Shown here: one piece after another, positions 30,801-40,100 of the stretch
How the letters are laid out: every line of letters starts with the position of its first letter
Position numbering within the stretch: the first letter of the stretch is position 1
Source of the DNA: Tritrichomonas foetus
Taxonomy: Eukaryota; Parabasalia; Tritrichomonadida; Tritrichomonadidae
Direction: 5' to 3'
Length of the DNA stretch: 53,288 nucleotides
Assembly: GCA_001839685.1 (NCBI GenBank)
Contig: MLAK01000817.1
Coordinates: 6,400 to 59,687 of the forward strand
Program-made: the position numbers and the translations under genes
The notes under the pieces: generated by a model
Seen by the model: the letters and a program-made list of their open reading frames with translations, nothing else
What the model was told of the DNA's origin: nothing
Database searches by the model: none

Positions 30801-31945
30801 GGATGATACAGAATTCTGTCGGTAATATTGAATGTGTTGGTGAGTATCGTGGTGGATATGAAGGACAATCCTTCATCATTTGGCGTGTATATGAAGAAGA
30901 TGGCACAACCAAGAGCCTTGGTAAAACCGTCGAAAAGGAAATGCCACCAAATGAACATATTCTTGGAAAGAAGGTTGATGCTGTTTATGTACCAATCAGA
31001 AGTGATGGCCTTGCAGGAAATCCAGTTATTGCATCAAATCAAATCATTCCACAACCACTTCCAACAGTTACATCTGCCGATATCCTTGTCAAGGGTGGTG
31101 TACTACAGACTGGTGCTTTAATGCGCTGCAGGACTACATGCTCTCCTGGAGCAAAACCGAAATTCCAATGGCACAGAGGAGATGGAAAAGCTTGGGAAAT
31201 TATCGAAGGTGCAACCAATATTGAATACACAACAACTAAAGATGATATCGGATTCCTTATATTATGCTCTGTTATTGCAGTTGATAATAAAGGATGGCCA
31301 TCTCCTGCTTTCGCTGCTGCCACACAAACACCAATTGTGAAGAGAAAGAATGTATTAGCAATTCAAGAACCACTTAATCAAGATGGAAAACTTGTTACAG
31401 GTGCAATGCTTTCAACAAACTTGGAACTTGACCAATTATCTGGTGCTAAATTGAAATGGCAAAAGATTGTCGATGGTGAATGGAAAACCATCGCTTCTGA
31501 TGATACATATCTTTTATCTGTTAATGATGTTGGCGAAAGGCTCAGAGTATTTTCAGCTAAGACTGGCCAAGCTAGTGAACCTACAAAAGTTGTTGAATTA
31601 GAACCTATTGTTGCTTCATATGTCAGAGCTATTGTAAAGTCAGGACAAATGAAAGTCAAAGCTCGTGCAAAGATAGGTGTTGTGATTTGGACTATCATAA
31701 TTGAAGGTAATATTATGACATTGAGATCGAAGAATGGATCTCAGAAATCTTCAAAGTTAAGTATCGTTTCATGCGATGCTATTCAAGGGTCTCCTGATGA
31801 AATGATTCTTTATCTGGATCCTTCATCTAAATTTGCGTTAATTCCAGATCTCTCTGATGATAAACGACTTGAATCTCTTATTAAGAAAGAAAATGCGCGC
31901 GATTTTGTTGTTGCCGCAATTCGTGAATTCATTAATAAGAAATAA
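27875..31945 (+). CDS. AIR9-like microtubule-associated protein (LRR plus A9-type repeats)
   Basis: 1356 residues. A short basic Ser/Pro-rich N-terminus (IQRSPLSPRLRPPKSP) is typical for microtubule binding. About five leucine-rich repeats follow at 60-180 (YLDLHDNQL, LNLTNNPL, LTLDNCGL, LSAVNNQI, FDLSGNP). From about 250 to 1240 come roughly eleven Ig-like repeats with an aromatic core (KWYK, DWYF, VWLR, RWYR, QWHR, KWQK). The clearest show the A9 signature: ECVGEYRGGYEGQS, and IIRWYRETDDGWEF followed by LRLVYIPIRIDRERGE. The last 115 residues resemble a PH-like domain. This layout is that of AIR9, known from land plants and trypanosomatids, where it marks cortical microtubules or the division site and controls cytoskeletal order. 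Number and order of repeats match the family. No membrane segments. Confidence 0.82.
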   Translation: MNKSKIQRSPLSPRLRPPKSPQLQVKVDKVTSTYLCLAGKNLKTLSPNLPSFSPARHPGSLPVSSPNILYLDLHDNQLPATALKCVNPNIFVLNLTNNPLLSCAFPSFPKLRTLTLDNCGLTNFEGFPFLPKLTYLSAVNNQITSFKGLTILPALEHFDLSGNPTKFNPYMVIAAVGSINMRSIDKVDIDVETMRSAFKLSPLVGYSLRCGRSPEVIGTPEEEVAKSQEFLTAGFAKYIQTQKIDNSIMTLTIEPMKDGHAIVLPYKATKIKWYKSRAPNDKGVEWFPIPDPKIQTVLPVTMNIRLHLVRVDFTLDNNKTYSLFTDDIVGRDKKDLALPYPIDPVIAGTPIEGSLMSLLPMPFPARIAWVRDSVTIIQDVHSIMLTKDEIGKSVACLLQPYCPLNNTLTFGTIFTASETVAPLLPIVTGITFPDSIMEGQKLEFKRFMNPDREGESQITLERAVSQYGEWILITELKKDNLTYTPTSFDVNNYLRIGYTPVTTENTTGATVYFYSSSKIIPTMPTFYNPAIGGIPKTFFPLVALADYSGGQRGKCSYDWYFSKRPIDSKKGPSKRLQKVAHNSQYFTPTAHMADGYLACQMVPVRADEVVGDPVFIALDSPILLDDAPKPLDGCPTEAIVGKTLKFPIVVEMYLSKPTGFCGFDLLKTGQTYTPREKHVGRILRIVTENNDIMIGEIRPATPVILDVSISADKWVPGQLVSLAIKHKHLMPDKVEIVWLRCSPEFEKPIAMDNPEYTIQPKDIGYSLRAIVTPMDHTGKRLESKSSPNSPNIKVNDFINPRIIGELMEDQELTVDCSADVSSIRWYRVEGTKLTKISTDMCVNLTAKEVGHLVRAKITLSGSGMVLNATTSGPILAAEPTVTIALPPKIVEGDTIEPEVHYRGGTEGQSIIRWYRETDDGWEFVKEGLKYKTTLTDVDSVLRLVYIPIRIDRERGEQFVIEAGPVDALTPSVSKVRMIQNSVGNIECVGEYRGGYEGQSFIIWRVYEEDGTTKSLGKTVEKEMPPNEHILGKKVDAVYVPIRSDGLAGNPVIASNQIIPQPLPTVTSADILVKGGVLQTGALMRCRTTCSPGAKPKFQWHRGDGKAWEIIEGATNIEYTTTKDDIGFLILCSVIAVDNKGWPSPAFAAATQTPIVKRKNVLAIQEPLNQDGKLVTGAMLSTNLELDQLSGAKLKWQKIVDGEWKTIASDDTYLLSVNDVGERLRVFSAKTGQASEPTKVVELEPIVASYVRAIVKSGQMKVKARAKIGVVIWTIIIEGNIMTLRSKNGSQKSSKLSIVSCDAIQGSPDEMILYLDPSSKFALIPDLSDDKRLESLIKKENARDFVVAAIREFINKK

Positions 31946-32176
31946 TTTTGTAAGTCAATTATTATTTAAAAATAAAATTTATTATCGAGATAATTTCAGT
32001 TTTGCCCATATATTTTTTCTCATTTCCCTGTCTGTCATGATTTCACATAACAATAACAACAACTATCATTACCAATACTCATCTTTTACTTTAGTATTTT
32101 CTAAATTTAAATTCTAAAAACTAACAAATATTTATATAAACGTGCAAACAATTATTTATAAACACAAACAAACAAT

Positions 32177-33025
32177 TCAAACATCAAAATTCGGAATTTG
32201 TGACTTAATCACTGCCAAATAGTGTTTCATATCTCTTTCATGGAGATACTGCTCATATTTAATTTGTCTCAATTCTTCCCATTTTCTAAAACATTTTAAT
32301 TGTAATTCATTTAATTGCTGAACATTAACTTCTTTATCTTCTTTGATTACTTCTCTTTTTTCTTCTTGTTGAGATGCATCAATTGCTTTAATTAATGAAT
32401 TAAGTTCTTCAGACTTTTGCCGATTCAATTCGAGAATTTCTTCTTTTGATTTCATAGTGGAAATTTTTTTATTAATTTCTTCTTTGATTGTTTCTATTTC
32501 ACCTGACAAATCGGGCTCTTCACTGAGTTTTGCTTTCAGTTCTTCATTTTGTTGCTTAAGTTCATCATAAACAGCTTTTAATTGTTGGTGATGCGTATTA
32601 AATTCTTCTATTTGCTTTTCTTTATCTGTAAGCCATTCTTCAAGTTGATCATAAATATCAGAATATTTATCAACAAATGGAATAATTTCTTCACTTTCTG
32701 GAAATGCCAATTCATCCCCATCATTTTCTTCATTAGAAATATTTGATAATATCGTCAAATCATCAATAAGATTTTTATACTGTCGAGATAGTGAAATATT
32801 AGGGTCAGGAGCTGGCGGAGTTACCGAAAGTTGTTGGTAGTATTCATTTTGTGTCTGCGATAGCTGTTTAATTAACTCCATTTGCTCATTTGCCGTATTT
32901 GTATTTTGTGAGTAAATATGCCTTGCTGTCAGTAAAAGTTCCTTTTTAGTTTCGAGTTCCTTTTGGAGTTGGAGTTGCCGTCGATATAATTGGATTTTAC
33001 TTTTTAAAAGAGCATTTGTGCTCAT
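32177..33025 (-). CDS. Coiled-coil protein, function unknown
   Basis: 282 residues, almost entirely Glu, Lys, Gln, Leu and Asn. Coiled coil is likely at 1-75 (RRQLQLQKELETKKELLL) and 120-260, separated by an acidic segment (ISNEENDGDELAFPESEE). No other domain is recognised. It shares a 100-bp divergent upstream region with the LisH protein at 33126-33644. That arrangement suggests joint expression and perhaps a common basal-body or centrosomal structure, but this is inference from position only. Confidence 0.7.
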   Translation of the reverse strand: MSTNALLKSKIQLYRRQLQLQKELETKKELLLTARHIYSQNTNTANEQMELIKQLSQTQNEYYQQLSVTPPAPDPNISLSRQYKNLIDDLTILSNISNEENDGDELAFPESEEIIPFVDKYSDIYDQLEEWLTDKEKQIEEFNTHHQQLKAVYDELKQQNEELKAKLSEEPDLSGEIETIKEEINKKISTMKSKEEILELNRQKSEELNSLIKAIDASQQEEKREVIKEDKEVNVQQLNELQLKCFRKWEELRQIKYEQYLHERDMKHYLAVIKSQIPNFDV

Positions 33026-33125
33026 TTTGCTATTTTTGACCTTTCATTTCACGTTCAAGGTGAATTACACGGTATTTTTATATCACATATCATCACAATT
33101 ATTAAACGTCTCCAAATTCGCCTAA
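33026..33125. promoter_or_regulatory. Bidirectional upstream region with TTCAC/GTGAA inverted repeat
   Basis: Only 100 bases separate the two divergent start codons, so both promoters must lie here. It contains TTCAC (33048-33052), a 7-base spacer, and GTGAA (33060-33064). CAAGGTGAA at 33056-33064 recurs twice upstream of the beta-helix gene. Towards the LisH gene there are initiator-like words TCACA and TCATC. Confidence 0.45.
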
Positions 33126-33644
33126 ATGAAACGCAAAGGAATATCTCCGACGCTTGACGTTCCAATAGAAGCACCAATTGAAATAAAGAAAAAAATCGCC
33201 AAAAAACTTCAAAGAAGCGGGGTTTTGAAAAGAATTGAAAGAAAGATCAAACTTGGAATGATGGTTGCAATCGAAGAAATACAAGAAGACCCAAAAGCAA
33301 AAGGAAACTTAGAAAGAAAGCCTTTTAAGAATGCAGATGGATACGAAAATAAAGCACTTCAAGCTGTTTTTAATTATTTGTATGAACATAATATGACGTA
33401 TACGCTTTCAGCATTATTAGAAGAATCAAGTAGTCGTAGAAATCCATCCGATACAACAAATATATTAGATTATGTGAGTAAAGATGCACTGCCGGCCTAT
33501 GATGCCATTTCAAACCGGGACGACGATTTAATTTCTTCAGAAGCATCACAATCGGAACCACAGCTTGATCAGCTTATTGACAGTGAAATGAGTTCTGATT
33601 CTGCCCCTTCAACAAGGAGAAAATATTCTCGACAAGGAAAATAG
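33126..33644 (+). CDS. LisH-domain protein of the FOP/FOR20 centrosomal type
   Basis: 172 residues. A helix at 23-52 (KKIAKKLQRSGVLKRIERKI, then MVAIEEI) is followed by a LisH dimerisation motif at about 74-102: NKALQAVFNYLYEHNM, then YTLSALLEES. The combination of a GVL-x-x-I-containing helix, a gap, then a LisH ending in TLS-x-x-x-x-E is that of FOP, OFD1 and FOR20/CEP20 N-termini, which build centriolar satellites and basal bodies. The tail is acidic and Ser-rich and ends basic. Length is close to that of FOR20. A basal-body role in a flagellate fits, but the match is short, and other LisH proteins remain possible. Confidence 0.7.
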   Translation: MKRKGISPTLDVPIEAPIEIKKKIAKKLQRSGVLKRIERKIKLGMMVAIEEIQEDPKAKGNLERKPFKNADGYENKALQAVFNYLYEHNMTYTLSALLEESSSRRNPSDTTNILDYVSKDALPAYDAISNRDDDLISSEASQSEPQLDQLIDSEMSSDSAPSTRRKYSRQGK

Positions 33645-34111
33645 AATCAATTGTTATTTACATCAGTAAAACATTTTTGTTTCATGAATATAAATTAGTA
33701 ATACATTATTAATAACTATCAAAACAATTACAAAAGTGAAATCAGTCAGAATGATTTTTCATTTTATTTTTTTCTGAGAAAGTCTCAGTATTTTAAGATA
33801 CAGATTAATTTCTATGAATATAAATCATATTTATTGTTTGAAGATTGTTAGGAAAGAAAGACACATTACGATAAAAATGCCCGTTTAAGGAGTTATTTTT
33901 GTCAAGACAAAATTGTGAGAGTATTTAGCTAAATGCTATCAAAAGCAATTTTTTATCTGATCTCTTTTTCTCTTCGAGAATGCATTCTAAATGATATCAT
34001 CTCTTCATGAATACTAAAGTTGCTTTCAATAATCATATTCAATATTTAAATAAGAATTACAATAGTTTTCACGAATAGATCGACTTTTTCAATACCCATT
34101 CATACTGCAAA
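33645..34111. other. Intergenic spacer
   Basis: AT-rich spacer upstream of the BEACH gene. Apart from the initiator-like TCATA at 34100-34104, nothing is seen. Confidence 0.5.
34100..34104 (+). promoter_or_regulatory. Candidate initiator (TCATA)
   Basis: TCATA eight to twelve bases upstream of the BEACH gene ATG, fitting the trichomonad initiator. Confidence 0.4.
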
Positions 34112-37100
34112 ATGCTTGAATCTCTCCAAAGCAAGATTCAGCATTCTGGCGGCGAGCCAATGCATTTTGTTTGGGGAAAATACTTCCTAAAGAGCAGAGA
34201 AATACCTCGTGATTTTTCGAAACAATTCCCGCAACTTGAGCCATTTCGAAATATGCTGACTTTCAAAGCAATCGATAAAAACGTTCTAAAAGACAAACTG
34301 AAATTAATTAATGACAAAACTGATTTTAACAAAGTTTTGGCCCCTCTATTTAATCTCGATAAGCCGATCGATATGAATGCGTTCAATCTTTTTAGTAAAG
34401 CCACCGGCCTTCAACTCGCAAAAACCAGCAAGAAAACATTCAAAGTTATATTTTGTGCCTGTATGCGCCATTTTATTCATATTTCATTCCATTTTTCAGA
34501 AATTATCGACGGAACTCTCAAAGGAAATGCGCAAGAACAAATTCTTAGAAATTTGACTTACATTCCAACCTTCTTTTTTAACCAAGAAAATAAATATTTT
34601 GATGATTTTTTGGTGATTTTGCAAACTTTATATTACACATTTAAAATTAAGTATACAACAATATTTGCTGAAAGTGTGAATTTATCAGTAAGAAAACTTT
34701 GGTTTAAATTTGTCACATCACTTGTCTCTCTATCCAAACCTGAATTTGCACTTCATCCAGACCAACCAGGTAAAACATTAACTTTTATATCGGAAATCCT
34801 TGGTAACATTTTAGCCAAAATTACGCCTTGGGATTTGGAATTTGTTAATAATGTTACTTTTATTTTCAGGTCTTTTGGAATTGCTCCTCAATTTTATGGT
34901 GAATGTATTAGCTGTAATACCACCTACGTTCTTAATTCCATAGCTTTGAACACAACTGTTCAACCACCTGAATTATACAAATTTGGTGTTGTCTGCCTTG
35001 ACATTTTCTATCAATGCATCAAAAGCTCAAAATTAAATGAAGGAATTTTTGCATTCCAATTCCCACAAATTATTAGTTTCATAAGATGGACAATTAAGAA
35101 CTTTCCAACAAATATGAGCGATTCAATTGCAGTTTTAACTGATATTAATGATCCTGAACAACTTGGTCCATTTAATATCAATCAATACTTTTCATATATG
35201 GATTCCATTCATTTTAATGATCGAAATTTCAATCCAGAAATTTTAGATATTCTTCAACAAATTAAAACTATCATTGAACAATTCACTGATCCACGTCCTT
35301 TATTATCAAAACTTGTAGCCGATCTCGGAAATAACTCAGATGCTTCATTTACTGTTCAACACTTTCAAGTTTATATTCTTTTTGTTGCACAAGTTATTTT
35401 TGCATTCAAAGAACAAGATATTGCTTTTGTATTTAAAGATAGCTGGTCAGCATTGATGCAGCCTCTAGTATTTCCTGTTCAAAAAGGAGCAAAATATGAC
35501 AAGCAACTAACTGAAGCATGCCTCTTAATTATGCTTCGTTGTTTTATGTATGAAGATTCCATTCGTGTGAGTATTTTTGACCAAATTTTTGAATATATTA
35601 GGAAATATGGTGAAATTTGTCTCAGCTATTTCTCGCTCTTCTTAAACTCACTGCTAATTACTGATGAAAATTCACAGTTTGGATCAACATTATCAAAATC
35701 GAAATTAATCTATGTAATTATGGAAATCTCTTCTCGAAGACTTGCATATTTTGACTTTTTCCGTCTATATGTCGATAAATATGCAAAATTTGCTTTTCTG
35801 AATCCACGAGTTTCTCATTTTCTATGCGATGCATATATGGATGAAAAGCGCCATGACAGTGCTTTTCGTTTAATCGAAATGGGATTAAGACTTGGTGAAT
35901 CAGCTGAAAACTCGGTTTTAATGATTGTTCAAGGAATTACTCAAAATATTTCTAAATTGCTTCAAACAAAGTCAAACAGAGTACTTGAACTGTTCACATT
36001 AATTGGTACTTCTATTCAAGAACTTCCAGATTCAGTTTTATCTAAAATGACAACGACATTTGATGTCTGTTCACAAATTGCTGTTGTTTTCCCAGATCAA
36101 ATGGATATCATTATTCAATTATTTGTTCAAGTTGAAAAATTATCATCAGCTGCTTTTGATGCACTCCTTAATCCAGATTGTAAAGTGTACTTTAACTTAC
36201 TCACTGCCATGGAACATAACAAACAAGACGATAAACTTGTAAATTTGTTATTATCACTTGCTACTGCTGATTCTAACATGATTCGCAATCCAAAGGCACT
36301 TGACTTAGTTTTCATTCGCGCTGCAACTTCATCTAAAGAAAATCAAATCATCAAGAAGATAAATGATATGTGCAATACTTCTCATGAAAATGTGTTCCAA
36401 CTTTGCTTAGCAAATGGACCTGAGCATATTATGAAACGTCTTGAAACTGCAAAAGATATTGAAACTCGTAATTCTCTTGTTTCACTTTATATGAAACTTT
36501 GTCAAAGCAGATTCACCGCTTCTTCATTTTATTCCGCGATAAGAATCCTTCGAAGACCAACATTTGAGCATCCACATATTATCTTAAATATATACAATCA
36601 ATTAATTAAGACACAAAAGGCCGAAAAAGCGCCACAAAGTTTCTTCCACTTTAATGGTCATGGAACTGGTATTTTTGGCCCACCTCAAGTCAGCATTAGC
36701 GAACCATTCACATTCATTACATCATTTAAAGTTAATGATATTAAAGCTGTTAATGGCTATCCAATTATCTCTCTCCATCCTTCAAAAGGAACAGGAGTAA
36801 GTATTAGATTCAATGATGATAAACTACGACTTGTTTCTCATGATTCAAGGAAAATCATCAATGTTACATTCAATTGTACCTTTGTTGGAGGAAAATGGTA
36901 TTCAATAATGGCTGTCTTCACTCATAAAAATGTTCAACTTTTTGTTGATGGTAAAAATGATTCAACAGCAACACCCACAACACAATTGACAATGTTTTGT
37001 GATAAATGCGAGATCAATATTGCAACTGAAACAAAATCTGCTCGTGGATCTGGATTACCAGCTGATATTGGCCCAACATTCTTGTTAAAATCGACTGATA

Positions 37101-40100
37101 CTAAACAGCTTTTACTGATCAATGAATCAGTTCCAGCTACTCTTTCGAATATAATTATTGCATCATATTTACCATCGAATGCCACCAATTCATCAATTAA
37201 GAAAGTTTCTGCTCAGTGCAATTCTGTTGAATATCGCGGCATGATAGAATCATCTTCACGAAGTATGATGAATGTATTATCGAACAAATCTGTTGCCCCT
37301 AACTTTATTCAACTCTTTACTAGACTAAATGGATGTGAACAATGCATTGGCAAGAAACCTCCAACTTATTGCCATAATTGTGGAGCATTAGCACTCAGAG
37401 ATGGAACACAATATTTAATTAATATGCTTGAAATTCTCACACAATTGCTGAAAGCAAATAATTTGTTTAATGAATTCTTGCTCGTTACAAAAGGGGCACA
37501 ACTCATTGCTCAGTTTATATCACAGATAAAAATGGAGTACTTCAATGTGAAATGCATTGAATGCCTTCTGGATATGTTTGGAGCAATACAACAACCAAAG
37601 CTCGCAGTTAGTTATGCTGAATCAATTTGGATGAATTTTGATTTTATTTCGCTTATGCCAAATGATCAGCAGATTACCTTTTTAACAGCAGCACATCAAG
37701 CATTTGATCGTAATAAGAGTGCGTTTTTGAACATCACTTCAGTTGAACGCGTTTTATATAAATACATCAATGAAGAAAATGATTCAGCACTTAATACATT
37801 ACTTGAACAATTCCTTCAAAATCTCATTTCCTCTGCTAATTCCAAACAATTATTGAGCGTTTTCTTCTCAATTCCATACGCTAATATTTCTGTTGGATGC
37901 ACGTTATCCATCTTGAATATGGTATTTTTACTTATCACTAGAAATGATGTAACAATGCAAACTGTTCTGAAAGACTTTTCTTACTTCCAACCATTTGTAC
38001 CATTAATGGCTATTCCTGACTCAAATATTCAAATTAAAGCTCTTCAGTGCATTTTAAGATTATCAAGCAACTTAAACGAAAGCCTAGAAAAAGCCATGAT
38101 TCAATGTGCTGTTGCTTTCAATAAGAGTGAAAATGATGAGAAGTTATTTGCTTTACTCACATCTACATTAAAAGAAAATATTGATGTTTTCCCATTCTGG
38201 GCAACTGTTTGTCGGTACATGAAAGAACCAAAGAAGCATATTCAAGCTTTAGATCTTAAGAAATTCACCAAAGTTCCATTATGGTATTATTGGATATTTG
38301 CAATTCAACCACTTGATGCTAATCAAATTCTACCCTTAATCAAAGATGAAGATGACATTTACATGTTATTCGATTTCTTTGAAGTATACTATAATGAAAC
38401 AGGTGTTGACCTTTCTGGACTCAAGAAGATAATTTTAAAGTCATTAATGGAAGAAAAGATTAATAGAAAGAATTTGAAAATGGTTTTCAGATATCTTTTC
38501 TATACAAAGAGTCAATTGTTTACAAAGAAACTTAATAGTTTAGAACATTATTTAAACAACAAACTTAAGCTTCTTTCTCCAAAATCGAATTGCAAATCAT
38601 TATTCCATGTTAATGTTGATAAATCTGGAAAATGGGTAGATATTGACGTGGCCCATGATGTACTTAATCATATAACTAATGATTCCTCATTCGTCGTTAA
38701 TTTCCAAGAAAAGTACAACATTCACTCATACGTTATTTTTGCATATATTGCACATGTTATCTGCCTCTTTGAAGGAACCAATAAAGTCCCAATCGAAAAA
38801 ATCTTTAAACCACTTCTTGATAATGCTGACATTGTCACTGCTTATACAGCAGCATCAATCCTTGCAACAACATGGGATTTACCATTCCTTCAACAATATC
38901 TTGAAATCTATACAGATGACCTTGATTCACCACAACTTCAATTATACAATTTCGAAGAAAAAATTTCACATGCTGAAAATTCTTTCACTCACACATTAAT
39001 GAAACGTATTGCAACATCACTTGTTTCTTGTGTTCCTTCCAAAGAGCCAAATGATGATGTTTCATTAAATGCATTTTGTTCATTTTCTAATCCATCTGTA
39101 TATATTCCAATCATTGAAACCTATGGACGTTTCAAAGAAGAACAAGCACGCCGAATCATAGATGAAAGAACTGAAAGAAGAAGACTTTTGAACACCTTTT
39201 CATCTAATTTACAAATTGGATGTGGCCCTTGGGCATTGGCTACGGATAAGATCAAATTTATAATGCTTAACTCAATTTCGAGAACAGGTATTCACAATTT
39301 AATGAAAATAGATATTGCCACACTTGTTCAACCAACGAAAAGAACATATGCTAATAAATTCCCGGCTAAAAACATCTCTATTGCTTGTGAAATTGATGGT
39401 GAATTTCTTTTCGAAAAGAATAGCATCATTTTTGAAGGAAAAGATAAAGAACAAACCAGAATTCCAATCAAAGCAGACAATGTTGCATTTATATTCACTG
39501 ACAGAAAGTTTCCAGGACATCCAGAAGCAATCGAAATGTTCACATTTGATAATCGTAGCTTTGTTTATTCCATTCCAAATGCTGCAACAAAGCAATCTAT
39601 CTTGAAACAAATGGAAACCACACTTAAAAATAGTGAAAAAATTACAGCACCGAAGTTTGATTTCATTGTTAATCTTCTCAATGTTAACCAAGGAAAGATA
39701 CAAAAACTAACTAGCCAGGAACTCTTCCAAAAGCTTCGTTTAATGGAACTTTGGCAGCAAATGAAGATCACAAACTTCGAATATATTTACTACCTTAATG
39801 TTCTTTATGGAAAATCAATTCATACTATTGACAACTATCCAGTATTCCCATCTATTAATGGTTCTACACCGAAACTTGATTTCAGCGATCCGAAGTTTTA
39901 TGGTGTTTTTCCAAGATTCAATCAACAAACTGGAGATGATATTCTTTCTCTCCTTGTTCGTGTAAAGCCATATTCTCTTCTCTTTAACAAGATGAAAAAC
40001 AAAGTTGTTATTAAGTCTACAGCTGATATTCGTATAGGTATCCCAGAAATGTATTGCTTCCCAGTTCTTTATCTTAATGAAAATCATTTCCCGAATATCG

